From MFD04716-140 sp963703125 (GTDB taxonomy: Bacteria; Bacteroidota; Bacteroidia; Flavobacteriales; Flavobacteriaceae), in contig OY969790.1 in NCBI GenBank assembly GCA_963703125.1, positions 372,001 to 436,000 of the forward strand: a stretch of 64,000 nt of DNA, read 5' to 3'. Under the pieces are notes generated by a model that was not told the DNA's origin, ran no database searches, and saw nothing but the letters and a program-made list of their open reading frames with translations. The position numbers and the translations under genes are program-made. Positions 45,504 to 56,314 of the stretch are shown in pieces; within the stretch, counting starts at the first letter, position 1; each line of letters begins with the position of its first letter.

Positions 45504-45512
45504 TCTAATATC

Positions 45513-47534
45513 CTATCGGTTTATATATAAGTATCCGGTGAGTGATTTTGTGGTATTGGACCCATCCTCATAATCCAAGATATAGAAATAAGTTCCTACC
45601 GGTAATTTATTATCTGCTGCCACGGTCACCCTACCTTCAGAAGTACCGTCGAATACGTTTCCTTGGGTGTTGTATGAATTTGTACTGTATACAAGTACAC
45701 CCCATCTATTATAAATTTTCAGTGTGTTATTTGGGTAAGGCTCCAATCCTGTAATTGTCAAGAAATCATGGGCACCGTCACCATTAGGTGTTATAACGTT
45801 AAATACTTCTATTTCAGTATCCGGAATGTTCAGTTCCAAATATTCTGGAATTCCGTTATTGTTAGAATCATCATTCGCGAAATTGCCATCCCCATTTAAA
45901 TCTTCATCCCGGGTAGGAATATTATCCCCATCATCATCCGTATCACGGTAATCTGATTCTGAATCACCATCCGTGTTTGGCAGATTACCAAACGGTGCAT
46001 CAATTTCATCGTTCACATCAATATCAATTGCCGTGGATCCCTCATATCCGTCATCCAACCCATCATTATCCTTGTCAGAACCTATGAAGGTCACTTCTGG
46101 AATTCCATCATGGTCATGATCATGCGCCTCTATACTATCGGGCACACCATCATTGTCACTGTCTTCATCAACATAATCTGGTAAATTATCACCATCGGTA
46201 TCTTCTGGAATGATTCCTAGGGTTCCACCATTTTCATAGGCATCGTCTAATCCATTGCCATTTAAATCTTGACCTGTTGGGGAGATATAGCCCGAAGTAC
46301 TTTGCGCCTCGACATTATCCGGAATACCATCGTTGTCACTATCTATATCCAAATAATCTGGGAAACCGTCCGTATCAGTATCCGTCGGATTGGTAGAAGG
46401 ATCATTATCCCCATCCAAGTTCAAATCCTCAAAACTATCAACGATACCGTCATCATCGCTATCCAAATCAATTCCCAATGGACTTACAACTATTGTTACA
46501 GTTGCCGTACTGCAATTTGAAGCGTTATCACAGATTGTATAGGTAAACGTATCTGTACCCGTAAATGAATTATTTGGGGTATAGGTGATGGTATCATCCC
46601 ACTGATTCGTTGGGGTACCATTATTATTGATCGTTACGTTGCCATTAGAGGCGTTCGTAATGGTCAAGGTACCTACAGTTGGCAGATCATTGTCATTTGC
46701 TAAAATATCAATGTCCACTGCCGTATTCTCATTTGTGGCTATGGAATCATCCAAAGCATCAACTATAGGCAGTACATCAATATCAACAGTTGCTGTACTG
46801 CAATCCCCAAATGTGTTGCAAATGGTATAGTCAAAGGAATCCGGACCATTATAATTCGGATTAGGCGTGTACGTCATGATATCGTCCGAAGGGTTGTTTG
46901 GCGTACCATTATTATTGATGGTAACCGTTCCGTTGGCGGGATTGGTGGTTATTAAAGTCCCAGTGGAAGGCAAGTCGGAATCATTCGCATAGATATCAAT
47001 TTGTACCGATTGATCTTCATCCACGGAAACGATATCATCTACCAAAGTGGCAGATTCATCAATGCAAACAACCGTAAATGTGGGTAGATCGAAACTATTC
47101 CCGACCTTGGTAATTGTTGCCGTGTAGGTAACGATGCTTTGTGTCGAAATAACAACAGGCCTAGTCTGGTCACCAGACACAGGCGGACTCCAACTTAATG
47201 TAGCACCTGGCGATAGTTTGTTCGTATTATCCGTAATATCCAAGGTGACCTGGTTGTAGGGTGAATTGCAATTGGTTACAATAAAGTAACTTGTGGCATT
47301 CTTGCCACAAAGCGTACCATCGTATGTAGCAAAGTATACCCCTTGCTGTGTAACCTCCAAGAAGAAATCCGTTCCTAAAACCGTTCCAGTATCCTGTGCT
47401 TCGTACCATCGGTAATTGCTTTCGTCTCCAGCATTTGGCGCCTGTAAAAGATATTGGGAATTTGACACAAAAATCCCGAGCATCGTGAAAACGATGCTTA
47501 GGATAAGTTTTTTGTATGTGTTGGATAAATTCAA
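45513..47534 (-). CDS. Surface protein with cadherin-like repeats, TSP3-like calcium repeats and CHU_C sorting domain
   Basis: 673 residues. Signal peptide to about residue 26; an Ig-like N-terminal region; two tandem copies of a cadherin-like Big domain (VDDIVSVDEDQSVQIDIYAND and LDDSIATNENTAVDIDILAND); thrombospondin type 3-like calcium loops (DLDSDDDGIVDSFED, DIDSDNDGIPDNVEA, DEDSDNDGVPDSIEA); and the gliding-motility C-terminal domain (VFNVITPNGDGAHDFLTITGL to GTYFYILDYEDG, then LTGYLYINR). The type B domain targets it through the type IX system. Lies between the collagen-like protein gene and porP/sprF in one operon. Confidence 0.92.
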   Translation of the reverse strand: MNLSNTYKKLILSIVFTMLGIFVSNSQYLLQAPNAGDESNYRWYEAQDTGTVLGTDFFLEVTQQGVYFATYDGTLCGKNATSYFIVTNCNSPYNQVTLDITDNTNKLSPGATLSWSPPVSGDQTRPVVISTQSIVTYTATITKVGNSFDLPTFTVVCIDESATLVDDIVSVDEDQSVQIDIYANDSDLPSTGTLITTNPANGTVTINNNGTPNNPSDDIMTYTPNPNYNGPDSFDYTICNTFGDCSTATVDIDVLPIVDALDDSIATNENTAVDIDILANDNDLPTVGTLTITNASNGNVTINNNGTPTNQWDDTITYTPNNSFTGTDTFTYTICDNASNCSTATVTIVVSPLGIDLDSDDDGIVDSFEDLNLDGDNDPSTNPTDTDTDGFPDYLDIDSDNDGIPDNVEAQSTSGYISPTGQDLNGNGLDDAYENGGTLGIIPEDTDGDNLPDYVDEDSDNDGVPDSIEAHDHDHDGIPEVTFIGSDKDNDGLDDGYEGSTAIDIDVNDEIDAPFGNLPNTDGDSESDYRDTDDDGDNIPTRDEDLNGDGNFANDDSNNNGIPEYLELNIPDTEIEVFNVITPNGDGAHDFLTITGLEPYPNNTLKIYNRWGVLVYSTNSYNTQGNVFDGTSEGRVTVAADNKLPVGTYFYILDYEDGSNTTKSLTGYLYINR

Positions 47535-48205
47535 GGGATTTGAGGTCTATTTGAGTTTATTTTATTTTACAACAAAGACCACATTGATCAGAGAATTATA
47601 ATCAGCCGGTTGAGCAATAACATCGTAGGTCATTACTCCACTTGCATTTACACTTACATTCGCAAAAACCGATGTATCATAATATGTCACGTAATAATAA
47701 AGTTCTGCAGCCGTATAGGTCGGAATGGCTGTTGGTGCCCCGGTACTGACAACTGCCGGTGTTGCAAATTGAGCCGTATACTGTGTATATAGATTAATAG
47801 TTCGTCCAGTTCCGTTGGTCGAGGCATCAACTGCTATCGAAGGAGGATAAAATATTCTAGCCGCTTTCGAAGTAATTGGTGCAATCGCTTGAATGACTTG
47901 TTGAACATTGCTCTCAACCACATAGCCTTGTGCAACACTTTTACCTGCATCGTCAACATCAATTGGAGTTCTTAAAGGAACCTCATCATCATATTGATCA
48001 TCTGTACCTAATGACGACAATGGAACCGAACGCGCTCCTCCACCATCTGTTATTGTCAAATTACCTCCCGATACTGCAAAAGCAGTGTTGTATTCATTAC
48101 CTATTACAGAATCAGCATCATTTACATTTAAATTTATAGTGTTCCCTCCTGAAATTGATATATTGCCTGCTGCTCCCGTAGTTGATAAAGTCTGATCATC
48201 CGTTG

Positions 48206-51200
48206 CAGGATTCCCAGCAGGACCTGTAGCTCCGGTCGCACCTGTAGCCCCGTTAGTTCCATTTGTCCCATTAGTTCCATTTGCACCCGTTGGGCCCTGT
48301 GCGCCAGTTGCACCTGTGTTTCCTTGGGCTCCTGTTCGGACCCTGAGAACCTGTGGCTCCCGTGCTACCCTGTGCGCCAGTTGCTCCCGTAGCCCCTGTA
48401 TTTCCTTGGGCTCCTGTCGGGCCCTGAGAACCTGTTGCTCCTGTGTTTCCTTGGGCTCCTGTTGGACCCTGAGAACCTGTGGCTCCCGTGTTTCCTTGGG
48501 CTCCTGTCGGGCCTTGTGAACCAGTGGCTCCCGTGTTACCTTGTGCGCCAGTTGCTCCAGTATTTCCTTGGGCTCCTGTCGGGCCTTGAGAACCTGTTGC
48601 TCCTGTGTTTCCTTGGGCTCCTGTTCGGACCCTGAGAACCTGTGGCTCCCGTGCTACCCTGTGCGCCAGTTGCTCCCGTAGCCCCTGTATTTCCTTGTAC
48701 TCCTGTCGGGCCCTGAGAACCTGTGGCTCCCGTGTTACCCTGTGCTCCTGTGGCACCTTGTGAACCAGTGGCTCCCGTGTTACCTTGTGCGCCAGTTGCT
48801 CCAGTATTTCCTTGGGCTCCTGTCGGGCCTTGAGAACCTGTTGCTCCTGTGTTTCCTTGGGCTCCTGTTGAACCCTGAGAACCTGTGGCTCCCGTGCTAC
48901 CCTGTGCGCCAGTTGCTCCCGTAGCCCCTGTATTTCCTTGTACTCCTGTCGGGCCCTGAGAACCTGTGGCTCCCGTGTTTCCTTGGGCTCCTGTCGGGCC
49001 CTGAGAACCTGTTGCCCCTGTGTTTCCTTGGGCTCCTGTTGGACCCTGAGAACCTGTGGCTCCCGTGCTACCCTGTGCGCCAGTTGCTCCCGTAGCCCCT
49101 GTATTTCCTTGTACTCCTGTCGGGCCCTGAGAACCTGTTGCTCCTGTGTTTCCTTGGGCTCCTGTTGGACCCTGAGAACCTGTTGCTCCAGTATTTCCTT
49201 GGGCTCCTGTCGGGCCTTGAGAACCTGTGGCTCCCGTGTTACCCTGTGCACCAGTTGCTCCAGTATTTCCTTGGGCTCCTGTCGGGCCCTGAGAACCTGT
49301 GGCTCCCGTGCTACCCTGTGCGCCAGTTGCTCCCGTAGCCCCTGTATTTCCTTGTACTCCTGTCGGGCCTTGTGAACCTGTGGCTCCCGTGCTACCCTGT
49401 GCACCAGTTGCTCCAGTATTTCCTTGGGCTCCTGTCGGGCCTTGAGAACCTGTGGCTCCTGTGTTTCCTTGGGCTCCTGTTGGACCCTGAGAACCTGTGG
49501 CTCCCGTGTTACCCTGTGCTCCTGTGGCACCTTGTGAACCAGTGGCTCCCGTGCTACCCTGTGCGCCAGTTGCTCCAGTATTTCCTTGGGCTCCTGTCGG
49601 GCCCTGAGAACCTGTTGCTCCTGTGTTTCCTTGGGCTCCTGTTGGACCCTGAGAACCTGTGGCTCCTATCGGACCTTGAGAGCCTGTGGCTCCCGTGTTT
49701 CCTTGGGCTCCTGTCGGGCCTTGTGAACCCGTGGCTCCAGTTGCTCCCTGAGCTCCCGTAGCACCTGTATTTCCTTGGGCTCCTGTTCTGACCCTGAGAA
49801 CCTGTTGCTCCTGTGTTTCCTTGGGCTCCTGTGGCTCCTGTGTTACCCTGTGCGCCAGTTGCTCCCTGAGCTCCCGTAGCCCCTGTATTTCCTTGTGCAC
49901 CCGTTGCTCCTGTGTTACCCTGTGCGCCAGTTGCTCCAGTATTTCCTTGGGCTCCTGTCGGGCCCTGAGAACCTGTTGCCCCTGTGTTTCCTTGGGCTCC
50001 TGTCGGGCCTTGTGAACCAGTGGCTCCCGTGTTACCCTGAGCTCCAGTGGCTCCTGTGTTACCTTGTGCGCCAGTTGCTCCCGTAGCCCCTGTATTTCCT
50101 TGGGCTCCTGTCGGGCCCTGAGAACCTGTTGCTCCTGTGTTTCCCTGTGCCCCTGTGGCACCTTGTGAACCAGTGGCTCCCGTGTTACCTTGTGCGCCAG
50201 TTGCTCCAGTATTTCCTTGGGCTCCTGTCGGGCCTTGAGAACCTGTTGCTCCTGTGTTTCCTTGGGCTCCTGTTGTGACCCCTGAGAACCTGTGGCTCCC
50301 GTGTTTCCTTGGGCTCCTGTCGGGCCTTGTGAACCAGTGGCTCCCGTGTTACCTTGTGCACCAGTTGCTCCAGTATTTCCTTGGGCTCCTGTCGGGCCTT
50401 GAGAACCTGTTGCTCCTGTGTTTCCTTGGGCTCCTGTTGGCCCCTGAGAACCTGTGGCTCCCGTGCTACCCTGTGCGCCAGTTGCTCCCGTAGCCCCTGT
50501 ATTTCCTTGTACTCCTGTCGGGCCCTGAGAACCTGTGGCTCCCGTGTTACCCTGTGCTCCTGTGGCACCTTGTGAACCAGTGGCTCCCGTGCTACCCTGT
50601 GCGCCAGTTGCTCCAGTATTTCCTTGGGCTCCTGTCGGGCCCTGAGAACCTGTTGCTCCTGTGTTTCCTTGGGCTCCTGTTGGACCCTGAGAACCTGTGG
50701 CTCCTATCGGACCTTGAGAGCCTGTGGCTCCCGTGTTTCCTTGGGCTCCTGTCGGGCCTTGTGAACCCGTGGCTCCAGTTGCTCCCTGAGCTCCCGTAGC
50801 ACCTGTATTTCCTTGGGCTCCTGTTGGACCCTGAGAACCTGTTGCTCCTGTGTTTCCTTGGGCTCCTGTGGCTCCTGTGTTACCCTGTGCGCCAGTTGCT
50901 CCCTGAGCTCCCGTAGCCCCTGTATTTCCTTGTGCACCCGTTGCTCCTGTGTTACCCTGTGCGCCAGTTGCTCCAGTATTTCCTTGGGCTCCTGTCGGGC
51001 CCTGAGAACCTGTTGCCCCTGTGTTTCCTTGGGCTCCTGTCGGGCCTTGTGAACCAGTGGCTCCCGTGTTACCCTGAGCTCCAGTGGCTCCTGTGTTACC
51101 TTGTGCGCCAGTTGCTCCCGTAGCCCCTGTATTTCCTTGGGCTCCTGTCGGGCCCTGAGAACCTGTTGCTCCTGTGTTTCCCTGTGCCCCTGTGGCACCT

Positions 51201-52230
51201 TGTGAACCAGTGGCTCCCGTGTTACCTTGTGCGCCAGTTGCTCCAGTATTTCCTTGGGCTCCTGTTCGGCCCTGAGAACCTGTGGCTCCCGTGTTTCCTT
51301 GGGCTCCTGTCGGGCCTTGTGAACCAGTGGCTCCCGTGTTACCTTGTGCACCAGTTGCTCCAGTATTTCCTTGGGCTCCTGTCGGGCCTTGAGAACCTGT
51401 TGCTCCTGTGTTTCCTTGGGCTCCTGTTGGCCCCTGAGAACCTGTGGCTCCCGTGCTACCCTGTGCGCCAGTTGCTCCCGTAGCCCCTGTATTTCCTTGT
51501 ACTCCTGTCGGGCCCTGAGAACCTGTGGCTCCCGTGTTACCCTGTGCTCCTGTGGCACCTTGTGAACCAGTGGCTCCCGTGCTACCCTGTGCGCCAGTTG
51601 CTCCAGTATTTCCTTGGGCTCCTGTCGGGCCCTGAGAACCTGTTGCTCCTGTGTTTCCTTGGGCTCCTGTTGGACCCTGAGAACCTGTGGCTCCTATCGG
51701 GCACCTTGAGAGCCTGTGGCTCCCGTGTTTCCTTGGGCTCCTGTCGGGCCTTGTGAACCCGTGGCTCCAGTTGCTCCCTGAGCTCCCGTAGCACCTGTAT
51801 TTCCTTGGGCTCCTGTTGGACCCTGAGAACCTGTTGCTCCTGTGTTTCCTTGGGCTCCTGTGGCTCCTGTGTTACCCTGTGCGCCAGTTGCTCCCTGAGC
51901 TCCCGTAGCCCCTGTATTTCCTTGTGCACCCGTTGCTCCTGTGTTACCCTGTGCGCCAGTTGCTCCAGTATTTCCTTGGGCTCCTGTCGGGCCCTGAGAA
52001 CCTGTTGCCCCTGTGTTTCCTTGGGCTCCTGTCGGGCCTTGTGAACCAGTGGCTCCCGTGTTACCCTGAGCTCCAGTGGCTCCTGTGTTACCTTGTGCGC
52101 CAGTTGCTCCCGTAGCCCCTGTATTTCCTTGGGCTCCTGTCGGGCCCTGAGAACCTGTTGCTCCTGTGTTTCCCTGTGCCCCTGTGGCTCCTGTGGCTCC
52201 TGTTGGACCAGTTGGACCTTGTGGGCCTGT
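48206..52230 (-). repeat. Collagen-like GXY repeat region
   Basis: About 4 kb of Gly-X-Y coding repeats on the minus strand. The main unit is 15 residues (GPTGAQGNTGATGSQ, 45 bp), interleaved with shorter GATGAQGNT-type units. Threonine-rich Y positions replace proline, as in bacterial collagens. The last units are GTNGTNGTNGATGATGATGPAG before the C-terminal domain. Confidence 0.9.
49740..52190. repeat. ~990-bp higher-order tandem duplication inside the collagen region
   Basis: Landmark strings recur at 49895, 50932 and 51924, and 50354/51344 and 50554/51544 are exactly 990 bases apart. The first block differs from the second by an extra 45-bp unit and two bases near 50273. The third copy is partial. 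Near-identity over a kilobase implies recent amplification or assembly expansion. Confidence 0.8.
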
Positions 52231-52859
52231 GTCCGGATCTACCCATGTATATATACCTGCTCCGTCTGTTGCCAATACTTGACCATTAGTACCTCCGGCT
52301 GGTATTTCTATTTCATTTGTAGGATCAAAATCCGCGTCCCGAATATCGATACGAGTACTACCACCTCTTTCCAAATCTATATCGACAGACTCATTTGGTG
52401 TGAATACAGCACTCGAAATTTGTTGGTTGTCACTGCTATTAGATGCAAGTGCTTCAATAGCACCCTGAACATCCGTTTGCCCTAAACCGGCGGTGGAATC
52501 ATCAAAACTAACTTGTGAAGCATTTTGATCATCGGTTCCATCAAATGAGGTAACCGTATTGTCCTCCGATGTATAACTATAGGTAATATTATCTGCGGTT
52601 GAAAGTGTTGTTACCGTCTCATTAATAGTAACTGAGTCCCCATTTTCATTTTCATAGACACCTATGGGATTGCCGTTTATCAATGTCCCTGTAATATTGG
52701 TGATGGTTTCGGCAATTGTTACCGAAGCTACATTTAAATAGAGCCTTCCGCTGGCATCCGCAACAATGTCATTATTAGCATTTGGACTAATTAATGGTAC
52801 ATTATTGCTTGCACCTGCTTCATCTTCAAATCTTAAACTTCCATCGGTTTCTAGGTTTA

Positions 52860-54450
52860 AACTAGTAACCGTCTCGTTGATATCCGATGAACTGCCGTCC
52901 GCTTCCGTAATGGTGGCGATCCGGTTACCTGCGACCAAATTTGAAATCGTAAGCCCGTTCGTGTCGATGGTCACGTCAGTACCGTCACCGTTGGTGAAGG
53001 TATAGGTACCGTCCGGGTTCGCCGTAATGTCCGATTTTGATACGGTTACACTAACCCCACCTTCGTTCACAAAGGTCACGTTTCCGTCGTTGTTGTCAAC
53101 AATGGAGGTTATGGTTTCGTTGATGTCCGAGGTACTGCCGTCCGCTTCCGTAATGGTGGCGATCCGGTTACCTGCGACCAAATTTGAAATCGTAAGCCCG
53201 TTCGTGTCGATGGTCACGTCAGTACCGTCACCGTTGGTGAAGGTATAGGTACCGTCCGGGTTCGCCGTAATGTCCGATTTTGATACGGTTACACTAACCC
53301 CACCTTCGTTCACGAAGGTCACGTTCCCGTCGTTGTTGTCGACTATCGAGGTTATGGTTTCGTTGATAGTAAATGGTGTTCCGCTTTCATTATTATAAAT
53401 ACCTATGGAATTTCCTGTTGGGGCCAATCCTGTTATATCGGTGATCGTCTCGTTGATGTCCGAGGTACTGCCGTCCGCTTCCGTAATGGTGGCGATCCGG
53501 TTACCTACGACCAAATTTGAAATCGTAAGCCCGTTCGTATCGATGGTCACATCGGTGCCGTCGTTGTTCGTGAATGTATAGGTGCCATCCGGGTTCGCCG
53601 TGATGTCCGATTTTGATACGGTTACACTAACCCCACCTTCGTTCACAAAGGTCACGTTCCCGTCGTTGTTGTCGACTATCGAGGTGATCGTCTCATGTAT
53701 TTCCACACTGCTGCCGTCCGCCTCGGTGACCGTGGCAATCCTATTACCCGATATCAAATCGGTAATAGTGAGCCCGTTCGTGTCGATGGTCACATCGGTG
53801 CCGTCGTTGTTCGTGAATGTATAGGTGCCGTCCGGGTTCGCCGTAATGTCCGATTTTGATACGGTTACACTAACCCCACCTTCGTTCACGAAGGTCACGT
53901 TCCCGTCGTTGTTGTCGACTATCGAGGTTATGGTTTCGTTGATGTCCGAGGTACTGCCGTCCGCTTCCGTAATGGTGGCGATCCGGTTACCTGCGACCAA
54001 ATTTGAAATCGTAAGCCCGTTCGTGTCGATGGTCACATCGGTGCCGTCACCGTTGGTGAAGGTATAGGTACCGTCCGGGTTCGCCGTAATGTGCGATTTT
54101 GATACGGTTACACTAACCCCACCTTCGTTCACAAAGGTCACGTTTCCGTCGTTGTTGTCGACTATCGAGGTGATCGTCTCGTTGATGTCCGAGGTACTGC
54201 CGTCCGCTTCTGTAATGGTGGCGATCCGGTTACCTGCGACCAAATTTGAAATCGTAAGCCCGTTCGTGTCGATGGTCACGTCAGTACCGTCACCGTTGGT
54301 GAAGGTATAGGTACCGTCCGGGTTCGCCGTAATGTCCGATTTTGATACGGTTACACTAACCCCACCTTCGTTCACAAAGGTCACGTTTCCGTCGTTGTTG
54401 TCAACAATGGAGGTTATGGTTTCGTTGATGGTAAATGGTGTTCCGTTTTC
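52860..54450 (-). repeat. Six tandem 81-residue repeats
   Basis: Unit of 243 bp (for example 53582-53824 and 53825-54067), with the motif IVDNNDGNVTFVNEGGVSVTV followed by SKSDITANPDGTYTFTN and DGTDVTIDTNGLTI. Copies are near-identical at the DNA level, and some are separated by a short ITGLAPTGNPIGIYNNE spacer. Confidence 0.88.
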
Positions 54451-54519
54451 ATTATTATAAATACCTATGGGATTTCCTGTTGGGGCTAATCCTGTCATAT
54501 CCGTAATAGTTTCTGCAGG

Positions 54520-55030
54520 TAGTACCAAATTCGTTGTAGTTCCTTCCTCATCAATATAGGTCAAGGTCCTGGTCAGGTTGTCGAAACTCAGTGTCCCGAC
54601 TCCCAGCGGTACGTTCACAGTGGCCCCTAGCTCGTTGGTATAGTCGATGGAATTGCCGTTGGCCCCCAATGCCACGGAACCCACATTGAGCGGGATGTTG
54701 GTGGTCAGGTTGTTTTCGTCGGTATAGTCCAGGGAGTTGCCGTCAGCACCTAGGTCCAAACGTGTAAGGGTCTCCGCGGGTAGTACCAAATTCGTTGTGG
54801 TTCCTTCCTCATCAATATAGGTCAAGGTCCTGGTCAGGTTGTCGAAACTCAGTGTCCCGACTCCCAGCGGTACGTTCACAGTGGCCCCAAGCTCGTTGGT
54901 ATAGTCGATGGAATTGCCGTTGGCCCCCAATGCCACGGAACCCACATTGAGCGGGATGTTGGTGGTCAGGTTGTTTTCGTCGGTATAGTCCAGGGAGTTG
55001 CCGTCAGCACCTAGTTCCAGGCGTGTAAGG
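54520..55030 (-). repeat. Two tandem ~87-residue repeats
   Basis: A 261-bp unit (54521 and 54782 starts) coding LRLGADGNSLDYTDENNL-like sequence followed by VALGANGNSIDYTNE and TLSFDNLTRTLTYIDEEG. The two copies differ at only a few bases. Confidence 0.85.
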
Positions 55031-55368
55031 GTCTCCGCGGGTAATGTTATGGATATTGGAGGGCCTCCATTTTCGAGCTCCAGAGTTAGCTGCCGGGTCA
55101 AAATATTAAAACTAAAATCCAAAACCTGCTGACTATCGGTTGAAGTAAGTTCCCATGAATTTCCATCCCAAAAATAAATGGTCCCCGTATTGGTGTTTAC
55201 ATATATATCCCCGATATCGGCTCCAGTAGGTACCGCAGTACCAGGAGTCGAAACCAGTGTTCCGCTAAGCACCTCGCAATTACACTGATCTTGTAAAGCG
55301 ACCGTAGTTTGCGAAAAGGCAAGTCCGCTTAATAACAGGGTAATAATTAATATAACTTTTTTACTCAT

Positions 55369-56314
55369 GACTCTATGTCTTATCTTAAAATAGTATCTTT
55401 TAATTTCCATATACCGCTAAACCGAGGAAATAAGAATTGGTTTCCTAATTCCCCAGAAGCCACCAAACTTTCCTAGTTTCGACTCTGGGTGAATTCTTTA
55501 TTAGAAAAATTATAAAGAAAGAGGATAGAGGCTTTCGCATCATTTTTTCTATTTCCGTTGTTGAATGGAAATAATGAGGTTAAGTCGGTTAAGCTATTCA
55601 TGTTTGGGTCGGTTAAAATCATTTTGTTTATAATACTTCACGAAATATTATTATTACACTTTACAAAATTAAATTAATGGCTACCCTATGAAAATTTATG
55701 TTGTGTAAGTGTTAATATGTACTGTATAGTACTATAATTTTGAGGTTACCATATAATTTTTGGGTAAAAAACCAATTGTTTCATTGGTCGATAATCGCAA
55801 TTATAGTCGCACTTGACGAGTGGTTGCCCGTAGGAAAAATCTTCTCAAACCCTGATTTGATTTGTTAATTACTCAAGTAGTCTGAAGATTTAATGGGACG
55901 TTATTTTGGATTTCCATCAAACCTATTAATATGAAGTTTTCAGGTATGATTTTGAAGAGGTCTCCCTCCCCGGTAGTGTTTAATTTTTTAAGTACAACCT
56001 GCGTTTTTTAGCCTTTGCAATATGTTATTGAATCGGGCCAATCTACTTGGATCAATACACTAAATATTACCATTGAAGTGGATACGCATAGCAAACTGAC
56101 ATCATATATGACCCAATGCAAAAAAGGACAGATTGTAATATTTATGGCAAGTACTTTACGGAAGGGGGAGCCTTAGCAGACCCTAAAATGGTATGGCCCA
56201 TTGAAATTGCCTTAAACCAGGTCGTCACACGCTTTTCTGCTTTGTTTAAGCTACCACATTTACAATGTAAAGGAATTGATTTCAGCTATTATGAGACTTA
56301 AAAGCAGAGCCTCT
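55369..56314. other. 946-bp intergenic region
   Basis: No supported gene. A 61-codon frame at 56116-56301 and a 54-codon frame around 56010-56175 show no recognisable homology and unlikely composition. AT-rich throughout, with direct short repeats GTCGGTTAA (two copies near 55580-55615). It may hold a long leader or the promoter of the collagen operon, but I cannot place a -7 box with confidence. Confidence 0.4.

Larger units (their letters stand above)
47562..55368 (-). pseudogene. Giant collagen-like repeat surface protein (about 2,599 residues if five frame breaks are corrected)
   Basis: Starts at the ATG at 55368 with a signal peptide (SKKVILIITLLLSGLAFSQ). Then come two ~87-residue repeats (54520-55030), six ~81-residue repeats (52860-54450), a linker, a GXY collagen-like region of about 1,340 residues (52230-48206) and a C-terminal beta-domain with ARIFYPPSIAVDAS and ending LINVVFVVK at 47562. 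The GXY frame is broken at about 51700 (+2), 50275 (+2), 49787 (+1), 48625 (+1) and 48337 (+1). The total of +7 makes the span exactly divisible by three (2,600 codons) and every downstream segment comes back to the right frame. That indicates one gene. The 27-base gap to the CHU_C gene implies an operon. Confidence 0.85.

Noticed and set aside
48200..52230. CRISPR-like appearance of regular short repeats
   Set aside because: Repeats are contiguous 45-bp coding units with no unique spacers, translate as GXY and have no cas genes nearby.
48316..52485. Plus-strand open frames rich in Cys/Leu/Pro (LGSCRALRTC- and FLGLLSGPENL-like repeats)
   Set aside because: They are the antisense of the GXY repeats and owe their length to the repeat composition. 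The minus-strand frame has a signal peptide, domains and operon context.
56116..56301. 61-codon open frame in the 946-bp intergenic region
   Set aside because: No recognised domain, no good start context, and an alternative frame is equally open there.
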